A DNA stretch of 64,000 bases. It comes from Streptomyces sp. B1I3. GTDB taxonomy: Bacteria; Actinomycetota; Actinomycetes; Streptomycetales; Streptomycetaceae. The stretch covers positions 3,162,001 to 3,226,000 of the forward strand of contig NZ_JAUSYD010000001.1 of the NCBI RefSeq assembly GCF_030816615.1. The letters run 5' to 3'. Under the pieces are notes generated by a model. It saw nothing but the letters and a program-made list of their open reading frames with translations. It made no database searches and was not told the DNA's origin. The position numbers and the translations under genes are program-made. Within the stretch, counting starts at the first letter, position 1, and the number at the start of each line of letters is the position of its first letter. Below, one piece after another: positions 8,780 through 17,680 of this stretch.

Positions 8780-9703
8780 ATGAGACGGGTACGGAGCCTG
8801 CGGACGAACAGCCGTGCGGGCCGAGGGCGCAGGGCGACGGCTGCCGCCGTCGGCGTGCTCGCGGTCGCCACGCTGACGGCGGGATGCCGGGCGGAGCCCG
8901 TCGGCGCGGCGGAGCCCCCCACGCCGCCCGATCCGTCCGTCGCAGCCGCGGGTCCCACGGACGACGCCAGGCCGGGCGGCGCCCCGGCGAGCGCCTCCCT
9001 GCCGGCGTCCACGTCCCCCTCCGCCTCCGCCGCTCCGACGGAGACGGCCGACCCGCGGCCCTCGCCGCAGCCGGAGACCCTGATGTCCGTCGGGGACCGG
9101 AGCAAGCGGGTACGGGAACTGCAGGCCCGGCTGCGCCAGATCGGTCACTTCAACCGTGCCCCGACCGGCTACTACGGGACCGCGACAGTGGCTTCCGTGC
9201 AGTCCTTCCAGGGCAAGCGGGGACTCTCCCGGACGGGCAGGACCGACACCGTGACCTGGGAGCGGCTGCTCGCCATGACGCGGAAGCCGACGGCGCAGGA
9301 GCTCAGTCCACCGGCCGGGGAGCCGGCGGCCCGGCCCGACGCGCGCTGCATGACGGGCCGTGTCCTGTGCATCAGCAAGAACAGCCGCACCCTGTCCTGG
9401 ATGATCGACGGCCGGGTCGTCTCGTCGATGGACGTGCGCTTCGGCTCGCAGTACACGCCCACCCGCGAGGGCACCTTCTCGGTGTACTGGAAGTCGCGCC
9501 ACCACGTGTCGACGCTCTACGACTCGCCCATGCCGTACGCCATGTTCTTCAGCGGCGGACAGGCGGTGCACTACTCGTCGGACTTCGCGGCGCGCGGCTA
9601 CGGCGGCGCCTCGCACGGCTGCGTGAACGTACGGGACGAGGGGAAGATCGCCTCGCTCTTCGCCCAGGTGAAGAACGGCGACAAGGTCGTCATCTACTGG
9701 TGA
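8780..9703 (+). CDS. Lipoprotein L,D-transpeptidase with peptidoglycan-binding domain
   Basis: A 307-residue secreted lipoprotein that would form 3-3 peptidoglycan cross-links or attach proteins to peptidoglycan. The N-terminus has basic residues, a hydrophobic stretch and lipobox LTAG-Cys36. Residues 40-100 are a Pro/Ser/Ala-rich linker. Residues 102-165 form a peptidoglycan_binding_1 domain (VGDRSKRVRELQARL, GYYGTATVASVQSFQ). The C-terminal YkuD catalytic domain has His264 and the signature SHGCVNVRD with His279 and nucleophile Cys281. The ATG follows a purine-rich GGGGGCCGAGG. It diverges from the mutase gene and is monocistronic. All key residues are present. Confidence 0.93.
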   Translation: MRRVRSLRTNSRAGRGRRATAAAVGVLAVATLTAGCRAEPVGAAEPPTPPDPSVAAAGPTDDARPGGAPASASLPASTSPSASAAPTETADPRPSPQPETLMSVGDRSKRVRELQARLRQIGHFNRAPTGYYGTATVASVQSFQGKRGLSRTGRTDTVTWERLLAMTRKPTAQELSPPAGEPAARPDARCMTGRVLCISKNSRTLSWMIDGRVVSSMDVRFGSQYTPTREGTFSVYWKSRHHVSTLYDSPMPYAMFFSGGQAVHYSSDFAARGYGGASHGCVNVRDEGKIASLFAQVKNGDKVVIYW

Positions 9704-9970
9704 CGGGCCCGGAGCCGGTGGGGCGTGCCCGGTGGGACCGGGCCCGGCCGGCACCGGTGGCGGGGCCGGCCCACACTGCCGGCGGAGAGGCGCGGACGGG
9801 ACCGGGGGAACGTGTCCCGCCCGCGCCAGGTGCGCCGAGCCGAAGGTACGGGGGGAACCCCGGCTCGTGCGCGGCCGATGACCAGTCGGCTCACTCTCTA
9901 CTGCGTCCGGCCGTCGAAAAATGTCACACCTGATGGCCACAGAGCACACCGGACGACGTATGAGCGCAGG

Positions 9971-11071
9971 TCAGCGCGCTGGTGCCGGCGGTACGGGCGG
10001 TGCGGGCACCAAGGCGCCGGCCGCGGCCTCCGGGGTTTCTCCGCCTTCCGGAGCGCTCCGCGGGAAAGCCGTGCGGAAGGAGACCGAGGGGAGCGAGGGG
10101 AGCGAACCCTTGCCGCCCTCACCACTCCCGTCGTCCTCAGCACCGCCGGAGCCGTCCCCGGTGCCGCTGTCACTTCTGTCGGCGCTCCCGCCGTCGCGGC
10201 CCTCACCCAGGACCCGTTCGCAGAAGCGCGCCAGGTTGCGTTCGCCCTTCGCCAGCTTGACGAGGCGGCGCTCCTCCTTCCGGCTCATGTCGTCGTCGCG
10301 GTAGGCACGGCAGGCCTGGATCGACTTCGCGTACACGTCGGCGGCGCTCCCGCCGGCGGAGTCGTCGGGCACCCCGTTCCCGTCGGTGCTGTCGGGGGAG
10401 CCGTCCGGTGCCGGGGTGTCGTCCCGGGCGTCACCGTCCTGTGCGGCGCCGCCCCCGCCGGGGGCGGTTCCCGTCGCCCCGTCCTCCGGGTCGGCTCCGC
10501 CGTCCGTCGCCTCGGGGGCGGGCGGGCTGGACTCACCGGGCCGGACCGGCGGCCCGACCGAGGGCCCGGGGCCGGGCACCTCGGCACCCAGGTCCTCCGG
10601 GGACGCCGCCACCGAGACGGACGTGGCCGGAGCCGGGGCACCGTCGCCGCCGAAGGGGGCGGGCAGCATCCCCGTCCCGCCGGCGACCGCCACACCGCCG
10701 AGTGCGCACCCCGCGAGCGAGACGGCGAGGCCGTAGCGCACCGGCCGCGTCCAGCGCGGGCGCCGCGAGGGAGAGGTGCGCGTCCCGCCGATCCGTACGG
10801 TGTGGACGGCCTCCCGCTGCCCCGCCGGGCCGGCGGACGCCACCGCGGCGCCCCGCCCGGTGGCACGGGACGCCTCACGGAACGCGGCCAGTGCGGCCGC
10901 CTCGCCGGGGAGTTCCTCACCGGAGGGACGCGGGGTACGCACCGCGCGCAGCGCTTCCTCCAGCCGCCGGCTTCCGGTCCTGGCGTGATCGTCGACGGGT
11001 TCGACGGACTCGCCGCGGAGCAGACGCTCCGCCGCGTTCGCGTCGAGCCACTCGTCCTGCTCGTCGGCCAT
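9971..11071 (-). CDS. Membrane protein, putative anti-sigma factor of pair 1
   Basis: A 366-residue single-pass membrane protein. The cytoplasmic part (1-110) contains ELPGEAAALAAFREA, shared with the paralogue at 12048-12959, but no HxxxCxxC zinc anti-sigma motif. The membrane segment (about 112-134) ends in GGVAVAGGTGMLPAPFGG, nearly identical in the paralogue. A Gly/Pro/Asp-rich extracytoplasmic linker leads to a small domain with Cys254 and Cys284 (CRAYR ... FCERVLG), possibly disulfide-bonded, then an acidic tail. Its ATG overlaps the stop of the sigma gene by one base (TGATG), implying coupled translation. The anti-sigma role is inferred from gene order and topology; a signal-sensing role is possible. 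The target sigma should be its neighbour. Confidence 0.65.
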   Translation of the reverse strand: MADEQDEWLDANAAERLLRGESVEPVDDHARTGSRRLEEALRAVRTPRPSGEELPGEAAALAAFREASRATGRGAAVASAGPAGQREAVHTVRIGGTRTSPSRRPRWTRPVRYGLAVSLAGCALGGVAVAGGTGMLPAPFGGDGAPAPATSVSVAASPEDLGAEVPGPGPSVGPPVRPGESSPPAPEATDGGADPEDGATGTAPGGGGAAQDGDARDDTPAPDGSPDSTDGNGVPDDSAGGSAADVYAKSIQACRAYRDDDMSRKEERRLVKLAKGERNLARFCERVLGEGRDGGSADRSDSGTGDGSGGAEDDGSGEGGKGSLPSLPSVSFRTAFPRSAPEGGETPEAAAGALVPAPPVPPAPAR

Positions 11072-11754
11072 CACATGTCCTTCTGCGTCCACGGACGCGA
11101 ATGCGTCACACCGGCGGGCGCCGCCGTACCGTCACGGCCGGGGCGCTGTACGGGCACGGCACCCAGCTCCGCCACCGCCGCCGGGGTCCCGTCCTGGGAA
11201 GGATGCTCGGCGCCGACCAGTTCCGCCAACCGCTTCAGCCCCCGGTGGGCGGCCGTGCGCACCGCGCCGGGGCGCTTGCCCAGTGTCCGGGCCGCGCTCT
11301 TCGCGTCCAGGCCGACCACCACGCGGAGCACGACGGCCTCGGCCTGGTCCTGCGGCAGCTGCGCGATGAGGGACAGGGTGTGACTGGTGGCCAGGGACTC
11401 CAGTGCCTCGCCGGCCGTGTCGGACGTGGCCGGTTCCTCGAACAGTTCACTCTCGTCGCCGCCGGACACCGGGCGCCTGCCCCGCATCCGTATGTGGTCG
11501 AGCGAGCGGTTGCGCGCGATCCTGGCCGCCCAGCCCCGGAACCGGTCGGCGTCCCCGCTGAACCGGTCGAGGTCACGGGCTATCTGCAGCCAGGACTCGG
11601 ACGCCACGTCCTCCGCGTCCGGCTCCCCCACCAGCGTCCGTATGTAGCCCAACAACCGTGGATGCACGGCGCGGTACACAGTACGGAAGGCGTCCTCGTC
11701 CCCGTCCTGTGCCGCGAGCACCGCGGCGGTCAGCTCCGCGTCGTCCCCCAGCAC
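11071..11754 (-). CDS. ECF RNA polymerase sigma factor (pair 1)
   Basis: A group 4 (ECF) sigma factor of about 227 residues. Region 2 is visible as DAFRTVYRAVHPRLLGYIRTLVGEPDAEDV and FRGWAARIARNRSLDHIR (each interrupted here only by family variation); region 4 as LIAQLPQDQAEAVVLR and KRPGAVRTAAHRGLKRL. There is no region 3. The start is uncertain: GTG at 11754 aligns with the start of the paralogue at 13564, but its GAGGGA sits too close; an in-frame GTG at 11826 would add 24 residues. It is translationally coupled to the putative anti-sigma gene downstream. The promoter should lie in 11755-12047. Regulon unknown. Confidence 0.85.
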   Translation of the reverse strand: MLGDDAELTAAVLAAQDGDEDAFRTVYRAVHPRLLGYIRTLVGEPDAEDVASESWLQIARDLDRFSGDADRFRGWAARIARNRSLDHIRMRGRRPVSGGDESELFEEPATSDTAGEALESLATSHTLSLIAQLPQDQAEAVVLRVVVGLDAKSAARTLGKRPGAVRTAAHRGLKRLAELVGAEHPSQDGTPAAVAELGAVPVQRPGRDGTAAPAGVTHSRPWTQKDM

Positions 11755-12047
11755 TCCCTCAACCCGCCCTGCTGATCTGTATCGCAGCTGGTCACCACTG
11801 CTGCGCCGCTCTGCGCGACTCAGCACGCTACGTGGTCGGACGGTGCCACGTCCATGACTTGTACAACCCGCAACGGTCTCCTGACACAGTGCGGTGTGAC
11901 AGAAAACGCACCCTTGGCGCTGACATGAGTACGGGGTCGTACTGCGGCCCCGTGGAAGACGGCCGGGGCCTCTCCTGTGGGGGGTGGCGGCCCCGGTCGT
12001 CGTCCCTCGCCCCTGTGAGCCGTGGACGCGGCCTTCTCCGCATCCTC

Positions 12048-12959
12048 CTACGGCCCGGCGGTCCAGCCTGCGGACGCGTTGTCCCGGCCTTGTCCACCGT
12101 GCGCGCCGCCGGTCCCGCCGTTCGCACGGCCGTGGGTGTCTCCCCCGTCATGCCCGTTGCCCGGCGCCGGCCGCGCGGCGTTCCGCGCCTTGCCGTCCGT
12201 CTTCCGCGGGCCGTCCGTCTTCTGCGGGCTGTCCGTCTTCTGCGGGCTGTCCGGCTTCCGCGAACCGTCCGCCTTCCGCGAACCGTCCGCCTTCCGCGCG
12301 GGCAGTCGCCCGAGCACCTCGTCGCAGTAGGCCGGGACCGCCGAAGGCCCGCCGGCGGCCGTCTCCAGGCGCTCGAAGGCGGCTGAACCGGAGGCCTTCC
12401 CGCTGCTCGCGGCCTTGCGGTAGGCCGTACAGAGGGCGCCCTCACTCCGCCCCCGGCCGTGGCCACCGCCGCCGGAGCTGCCGGCTCCCGGGGTCGCCGC
12501 CGGACCGGGGGGAGGCGTCTCGGCGGCGTGCGGGGTCGCGATGCCGGCCGTGTGGCGGGGCGGTTGGGCGGGTGTCGCCGGAACGGAGTGCGCGGGACGG
12601 GACGGGTCACGCGGGCCGGGCCCGCCGAAGGGCGTCGGTATCACGCCCGACCCGGCGGCCACCGCGACCCCGCCCAGCGTCGCCGCCGTCACGAACGCGA
12701 CGACCAGTGTCCGCACCGGCCGCCCACCGCTGCGCCCGTACCCGGGCCGCCAGTCGTCACGCCTGCGCCGCCTCCGAAGCAACGGTGACACCGGCGCGTA
12801 CGCTCCGCCGTCACGCGCCGAACGGAACGCGGCGAGCGCGCGCTGCTCGGCCTCGGGGTCCGACGCCGAAGGGCCCCGAACGGCCGCCGGCGACGCGGCC
12901 GATGCGAGTGTGTCCGGAAGGTTTTCCGGGTCCGGCGGTGGCTGAGATGCGTGTGTCAT
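12048..12959 (-). CDS. Membrane protein, putative anti-sigma factor of pair 2
   Basis: A 303-residue paralogue of the product of 9971-11071 with the same architecture: cytoplasmic region with EAEQRALAAFRSARDGG, membrane segment (about 84-105) ending GGVAVAAGSGVIPTPFGG, Pro-rich linker, then a two-cysteine element (Cys177 in CTAYR, Cys212 in YCDEVLG). No zinc anti-sigma motif is present. After the cysteine domain comes a Lys/Asp repeat of six-residue units encoded by an 18-bp tandem repeat, then a Gly/His/Asn-rich end. Its ATG overlaps the sigma stop by four bases (ATGA). Likely restrains the sigma factor encoded upstream; the external signal is unknown. Confidence 0.65.
   Translation of the reverse strand: MTHASQPPPDPENLPDTLASAASPAAVRGPSASDPEAEQRALAAFRSARDGGAYAPVSPLLRRRRRRDDWRPGYGRSGGRPVRTLVVAFVTAATLGGVAVAAGSGVIPTPFGGPGPRDPSRPAHSVPATPAQPPRHTAGIATPHAAETPPPGPAATPGAGSSGGGGHGRGRSEGALCTAYRKAASSGKASGSAAFERLETAAGGPSAVPAYCDEVLGRLPARKADGSRKADGSRKPDSPQKTDSPQKTDGPRKTDGKARNAARPAPGNGHDGGDTHGRANGGTGGAHGGQGRDNASAGWTAGP
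12192..12297. repeat. 18-bp tandem repeat inside putative anti-sigma gene
   Basis: About six copies of an 18-bp unit, coding on the minus strand for KADGSR/KPDSPQ/KTDGPR-type hexapeptides. Copies are degenerate at third positions and between units but keep frame. It lengthens the external tail of the protein. Confidence 0.8.
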
Positions 12960-13564
12960 GGCTCATCACCGAGCGTACGGCGCTCTTCGTCCGTCACATC
13001 AGTCCGGCGAGCGTCCGGCCGGCCGCCGGGGATCAGTTGCTCGGCCAGTCGCCTGAGTCCGCGGTAGGCGGAGGTGCGCACCGCACCCGACCGCTTGCCG
13101 AGCACACGCGCCGTCGCCGGTCCGTCGAGGCCGACGACCACCCGCAGCAGTACGGCCTCCGCCTGCTCGCGAGGGAGCGTGCGGATCATCGCCAGAGCGG
13201 CCTCGGTCGAGAGGGACTCCAGCGCCGCGGCAGCCGTGTCGTGCTCTCCGGGCATCTCCAGCACGTCCTGCTCCAGTAGTCCGGTACGCGGCCGGCGGGC
13301 TTGTCTCCGCAGGTGGTCGAGCGCACGGTGACGGGCGATCATCGCGGTCCAGCCGCGGAACCCGGCTCCGTCGCCACGGAAGCGCCCCAGATCCCGGGCT
13401 ATCTCCAGCCAGGCGTCGGAGGCCACGTCCTCGGCGTCCTCACCGACGAGCCCGCGTACGTATCCGAGGAGACCCGGATGCACCATCCGGTAGGCGGCCG
13501 CGAAAGCGTCCTCGTCCCCCTGCTGGGCGCGCCCGACGGCAGCGGCGAGTTCGGCGTCGTACAT
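12956..13564 (-). CDS. ECF RNA polymerase sigma factor (pair 2)
   Basis: A 202-residue ECF sigma factor closely related to the one at 11071-11754: region 2 (YRMVHPGLLGYVRGLVG, EDAEDVASDAW, FRGWTAMIARHRALDHL) and region 4 (MIRTLPREQAEAVLLR, KRSGAVRTSAYRGLRRL). The ATG at 13564 is chosen because MYDAELAAAV begins right at the conserved region; 21 extra in-frame residues upstream (from 13627) look non-homologous. The stop overlaps the membrane-partner gene by four bases. With pair 1 it forms a tandem duplication of a two-gene signalling unit. Confidence 0.87.
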   Translation of the reverse strand: MYDAELAAAVGRAQQGDEDAFAAAYRMVHPGLLGYVRGLVGEDAEDVASDAWLEIARDLGRFRGDGAGFRGWTAMIARHRALDHLRRQARRPRTGLLEQDVLEMPGEHDTAAAALESLSTEAALAMIRTLPREQAEAVLLRVVVGLDGPATARVLGKRSGAVRTSAYRGLRRLAEQLIPGGRPDARRTDVTDEERRTLGDEP

Positions 13565-13800
13565 CCGCCCGCGACGCTGCTCCCCGCCCTTGCCCACGTA
13601 TCCCCACTCGGCGCCCGGCCCCGGCACGTCACCGTGACGTCGTCCGGCCCGGCGGTACCCGTCCCATCTCCCTCTGCGCCGGGACGGACGGAAACGTCAC
13701 AGGGGCCGTGCCGCACCCGCCCCGCGACCCACGGACGAAAGGCCCGGACCGGTGCCCGCAGGCCGTGCCCGCAGAGCTCCGGCCAGGTCCACCGCCGGGC

Positions 13801-14376
13801 TCAGACCTGGCCACGGGTCCGGCGCGTCATCACCGCGCGCAGTACGCGCCGGCCCTCGGTCGACAGGTCGAGCACCCGGAGCAGACCCGCTCCGCTGCCG
13901 ACCGTGCCCGAGGTCTCGGCGAGCACCTCCAGGATCTGCGCCTGGCGGCGCAGTTCACCCGTGACGAGCGGGCCGCCGCCCTCGGGGTCGCCCGCGCGGC
14001 AGCGCCGCAGCAGCCCGGCGCCGTCCACGGCCGCGCCCGGGAAGTCGAACTGCCGGTGGACGTCCAGGGCGACGTACGAGCAGGCGTCGGCCCATTCCCG
14101 CAGCGGCCCGGCGGTGAAGTCGGAGGGCGCGGCTGCGAGCATCGCGCGGACCTGGACGGCCGCGCCGTCCGTGATGTCGACGCTCTCCACCGCCTGCCGG
14201 ACGGCCTTCAGCCGGGTGGCCCATTCCTGACCGTCCTCGCAGCTCGCCCAGAGCGGGCGCAGCGGCTCCGGCGCGTCGCCGTCGGTGAGCAGCGGCAGGC
14301 AGCGGTCCAGGCACGCGAGCGCGCTCGCGGCCAGCCCTCGCTCGTCGGCAAGAGCGATCAGCTCCAGCAGGCTCAT
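13801..14376 (-). CDS. Conserved hypothetical protein
   Basis: A 191-residue, mainly helical, soluble protein of unknown function beginning SLLELIALADERGLA. No catalytic motif, signal peptide or membrane segment is seen. The ATG at 14376 is supported by a strong GAGGGGAG site; a longer in-frame reading to 14703 would include non-coding-looking sequence. It is on the same strand as the sigma pairs and about 240 bp upstream of the second sigma start, so it may be transcribed separately. The coding bias is clear, so I take it as a real gene. Confidence 0.7.
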   Translation of the reverse strand: MSLLELIALADERGLAASALACLDRCLPLLTDGDAPEPLRPLWASCEDGQEWATRLKAVRQAVESVDITDGAAVQVRAMLAAAPSDFTAGPLREWADACSYVALDVHRQFDFPGAAVDGAGLLRRCRAGDPEGGGPLVTGELRRQAQILEVLAETSGTVGSGAGLLRVLDLSTEGRRVLRAVMTRRTRGQV

Positions 14377-14805
14377 GGACGTCTCCCCTCGGTCCGGAAG
14401 CCGGCACTGTCGGGAGACCGACTCGGCCGGGACACAGCGGGGCGCTGTGCTTCCTGTTACCGCGTACTGCGTCAGATGGCTGAAAAGCGTCACTCTTACG
14501 ACAGGGAACGCGCCCTGGATGCTTATCGGGTGGGCCCCTCCGCGCCCGATCCGTTCAGCGATGCGCCGAATATCCCGCACGAGCGCCTCAGGCTGCGCGC
14601 TGTGCAGGAGCTCGGGCGGGAACCCGGCGAAGACGCCGTGACCGGTTTTCGCCCTGCTCCGACGGGACGTGCCGATCATCGGGCCCCCGGCCGAAAGGGA
14701 CACCCCGATCGGACGGGGCCTGCCATGGGACGGGGCTCCTGCCCGCCGTGCGGGGCCGGGAGGCCGGAGCAGTCGGGGTCGGATCAGGACGGAACCCGGT
14801 TCGGA
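14377..14805. other. Intergenic region between hypothetical gene and DUF4328 gene
   Basis: 429 bp without a supported gene. It includes the promoter region of the hypothetical gene and a drop in GC content around 14450-14520 relative to its surroundings. Near its end is one copy of the direct repeat described at 14779-14820. No tRNA or clear terminator hairpin is seen. Confidence 0.5.
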
Positions 14806-14820
14806 TCAGGACGGAACCGG
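14779..14820. repeat. 21-bp direct repeat at end of DUF4328 gene
   Basis: Two adjacent near-identical copies of TCGGATCAGGACGGAACC plus a few bases, at 14779-14800 and 14801-14820. The second copy contains the stop codon of the DUF4328 gene, so the duplication involves the 3' end of the gene. Confidence 0.75.
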
Positions 14821-15636
14821 TCCGGTCGCCGGCCGTTCCATGAGCGGGTGCGGCCCGAGGGCGGCGCGCTCACCCTGCATCCGGGTCAGGCTGCGCACGA
14901 AGACGATCGCGAGGACCGCGGCGAGCAGGTCCAGCACATCTCCCACGATCACCAGGCCGGCCGCGTCCATGACCTCCTGCGGCTCCTCCGACGCGACGTA
15001 CTGCCGGGACGCGTACCGGGAGAAGAGCAGCGAGACGACCCAGGCGGTCCACCAGGCGTTGAGCGTCGCCTTGGAGACGGAGCCTCGGCCGCCGTCCGGG
15101 GCCGGCCGCGCGCTCGCGGTCCAGATCCCGCCCGCGATCCGGCGGGGCAGCCAGAAGTTGCCGAACGGCACGAACCAGCTGCCGATCGCCCACCCCGCCT
15201 TCATGGGCTGCTGACTCGCGTCGAACACCTCGGCGTTCTGCCGTACCCGGTGGAACCAGATGACGAAGAGCACGGCGGTGCCGAGCAGCGCCAGCATCTG
15301 GAGGCTGCCGGCCCGGGAGTACAGGAGGTCCGCCCGGAGCGCCTCCGACTCCCCGCCGAAGTTCAGGAAGCCGTCGGTGACCCCGTCGCCGATCACGCCA
15401 CGGAGGTTCAGCCCGGCGGCCACGGCGAGCAGATCGGTCACCACGACGGCGGACAGCAGGGCGACCACGGCCTTGGAGAGCCCCACGGGCGAGCGCAGCC
15501 GGTGCCACGTCTCGGGCGGCGGTACGGCGGTGGGCCGCATCAGTCCGCCGGGGGCCGCCCGGTGGAGGGCGGTGCAGCGGGTGCAGCGCCCGGCCGCGTC
15601 GGCGACGGGTCTTACCCCGCATGTGGTGCACAGCAT
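14806..15636 (-). CDS. DUF4328 family membrane protein with N-terminal zinc ribbon
   Basis: A 276-residue protein of the DUF4328 type, common in Streptomyces and of unknown function. The N-terminus has CTTC and CTRC pairs that may form a zinc ribbon. Hydrophobic segments follow around VVALLSAVVVTDLLAV, MLALLGTAVLFVIW, and two more in the C-terminal half. The family-like motif WFHRVRQNAEVF and GWAIGSWFVPFGNFWLPRR are present. ATG at 15636 is preferred because it starts at the cysteine ribbon; an in-frame upstream start at 15672 adds 12 residues. It lies downstream of the hexosaminidase gene on the same strand. Confidence 0.8.
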   Translation of the reverse strand: MLCTTCGVRPVADAAGRCTRCTALHRAAPGGLMRPTAVPPPETWHRLRSPVGLSKAVVALLSAVVVTDLLAVAAGLNLRGVIGDGVTDGFLNFGGESEALRADLLYSRAGSLQMLALLGTAVLFVIWFHRVRQNAEVFDASQQPMKAGWAIGSWFVPFGNFWLPRRIAGGIWTASARPAPDGGRGSVSKATLNAWWTAWVVSLLFSRYASRQYVASEEPQEVMDAAGLVIVGDVLDLLAAVLAIVFVRSLTRMQGERAALGPHPLMERPATGPVPS

Positions 15637-15735
15637 GGTGGTGGAGCCCCCCAGGAATGGTGATCTCGGCACCGGCCGCGCGCCCCTCCCCGGGGCGCGC
15701 GGCCGGTGGATCCCAGGAGCGTACTGGGGCCCCGC

Positions 15736-17331
15736 TCAGCCGGACGAGGCGGTCCGGTCGGCCAGCTCCGTGAACTGCGCCCAGCTGAGCTGCGGCTTTC
15801 GCGGATCCCACAGCTTCTGGGAGATCGCGTTGAGCGGCATACGGATGCCGTCGGCCACCTGCTGGGGGGTCTGGGCGTTGGGGAAGTCCCCCCAGACCGC
15901 GAACCGGCCGCCCAGGATCTGCTTCGAGTACCGCGCGGGCACCGGCTCGGTACCGCGCAGGACGAGCGGGGTCCACTGCTCGTAGATCCGCTTGCCCGTG
16001 GGGTAGACGAAGTCGTTGGGCTGGCCGAGCACGTAGTAGAGGTACTCGTCGTTGAGGTTGACCACCTTGCGGCCCTCGGCCAGGTAGTCCTGCGGCGGCC
16101 GGGCGCCGATCTCCTTGCCTGTCCAGTACTCGACCTCGATGCCCTTGTCGCCGGTGACCGTGCCGCCGCTGAAGAAGCCGTCGTTCCACGCCTTGGGGAT
16201 CTTCTGCGCCTTCCGGACGACCGCGGCACGGTCGTTCAGCCAGCCCTCGGCCAGGTCCTGGATGGTGGCGCCGTTCCCGTACTTCTCCCGGGCGGCCGTG
16301 GCGAGCTGCGGGTAGGAGGCCTGCGGGTCGCTGACGGTGAGCGCCTGGTACTCGTCCGCGCCGACGTGGAACCACTGGCCGGGGAACAGCTCGGCGTACT
16401 CGCGCAACAGGTCGTCGACGATCTCGGCCGCCTCGGGCTCGGAGATGTCGATGGCGCCCTGCCGGGTCACGCCCTGGGTGTTGCGCAGTTGGAGATCGGG
16501 GTGGGCCCGCAGGACGGCTCCCAGGTGTCCGGGCGAGTCGATCTCGCCGACGACCGTGATGTGGAGACTCGCGGCGAGCTTCAGGATGCGGCGGACCTCC
16601 GCCTTGGTGAGGTGGTCCGCGGAGACGATCTCGGGGTGCGAGTCGGATTCGATCCGGAAGGCCTGGTCGTCGGAGAAGTGCAGGCCGAGCTGGTTGAGCT
16701 TGAGGTCGGCCATCTCCCGGAGCCGGTCCTCGATCCAGTCGGCGCTGTAGTGCTTGCGCGCGATGTCGAGGTTGAGCCCGCGCTGGGGCCGGTCGGGGGC
16801 GTCGCGCACCACACCCTCGGGCATGGTGCTGTCGGCGTTCAGCGACTGCTTCAGGGTGCGGGTCCCGTAGAAGACGCCCGCCTGGTCGGGCCCGCTGATC
16901 GTGACCCGGTCCCCTTCGGTCTTCAGGGTGTACGACTCCGGGGCGCCCTTGCCGGGGGTCCCGAGGGCGAGTTCGACGTCGCCGGCCCGTGCCGCGACCT
17001 CGCCCCGATAGCGGATCTTCAGCTCCTCGGCGAGTAGCTGCGCCTCGTCGGCGAGCTCGTGGTCGGCGGCGACGACCGTGCTGTCACCGGCCGGCTTCCA
17101 GCCCGGGCCGCGCGCCGCGGTGTGCTCGCGCACCGCCGGTACGGTCCGCGGCGTCGAGGAGAGCGGGTAGCTCCGCGTGGGCGACGGGGAGGCCGAGGTG
17201 CGGGACGAGGACGCCGCGCCGTTCTGGGGGCCGGAGCCGGAACCCTCGGGCCAGACGACGACGGTCAGGGTGACGGCGGCTACCGCCGTGACGGCCGCGC
17301 CGGCCACCAGGGCTCCACGTGAGGGCGACAT
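15736..17331 (-). CDS. Beta-N-acetylhexosaminidase, GH20, secreted or membrane-anchored
   Basis: A 531-residue glycoside hydrolase family 20 enzyme that removes terminal beta-GlcNAc/GalNAc, for example from chitin or peptidoglycan fragments. Residues 9-27 form a hydrophobic signal or anchor, followed by a Ser/Thr-rich linker. An N-terminal GH20b-like domain (about 75-180) precedes the TIM barrel, with RGLNLDIARKHY, GEIDSPGHLGAV and the catalytic pair Asp326-Glu327 in FHVGADEYQ. The ATG follows GGAGGA with 9 bp spacing. It diverges from the OHCU-decarboxylase-like gene. Length and motifs are complete for the family. Confidence 0.92.
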   Translation of the reverse strand: MSPSRGALVAGAAVTAVAAVTLTVVVWPEGSGSGPQNGAASSSRTSASPSPTRSYPLSSTPRTVPAVREHTAARGPGWKPAGDSTVVAADHELADEAQLLAEELKIRYRGEVAARAGDVELALGTPGKGAPESYTLKTEGDRVTISGPDQAGVFYGTRTLKQSLNADSTMPEGVVRDAPDRPQRGLNLDIARKHYSADWIEDRLREMADLKLNQLGLHFSDDQAFRIESDSHPEIVSADHLTKAEVRRILKLAASLHITVVGEIDSPGHLGAVLRAHPDLQLRNTQGVTRQGAIDISEPEAAEIVDDLLREYAELFPGQWFHVGADEYQALTVSDPQASYPQLATAAREKYGNGATIQDLAEGWLNDRAAVVRKAQKIPKAWNDGFFSGGTVTGDKGIEVEYWTGKEIGARPPQDYLAEGRKVVNLNDEYLYYVLGQPNDFVYPTGKRIYEQWTPLVLRGTEPVPARYSKQILGGRFAVWGDFPNAQTPQQVADGIRMPLNAISQKLWDPRKPQLSWAQFTELADRTASSG

Positions 17332-17590
17332 CGGTCAGAATCCTCCGGATCGAGGGAGAAAGAGATCAAAGAAGGAGAAGAAGTCGGGCATTCGCCCCAT
17401 TGATTCGTCCATCAAGCGTCCCGAAACTCTCCCGTCCGGGTGAATTTCGCGCACGCTTCGGGTGCTCGTTGCCTGGTCCCGCTAGCGTTACGGCACAGTC
17501 ATTTCGGCCCTTACTCTCTCCCCCGCGCAACCTTGTGGCTCTCGGGCCCCTCTCCAGGGTCACAGTTGTCATTCATTCGAGGAGTTCCCG
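17332..17590. promoter_or_regulatory. Divergent promoter region, hexosaminidase / OHCU-like gene
   Basis: Region between two divergent genes, locally richer in A and T (for example around 17345-17420) than its surroundings. It must hold both promoters. No clear operator was identified. Confidence 0.45.
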
Positions 17591-17680
17591 CTGTCCAGGT
17601 CCAGCGAGCCCCACGCCGGCCTGCCGAGGCGACCGCGGCCGGCCGGACGGACGGCGCTGCCCGTCCAGAGCCGCAGCCCC

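Noticed and set aside
9704-9970. Small gene between the L,D-transpeptidase and anti-sigma genes
   Set aside because: Only GC-rich convergent 3' sequence with short palindromes; no convincing coding start or motif.
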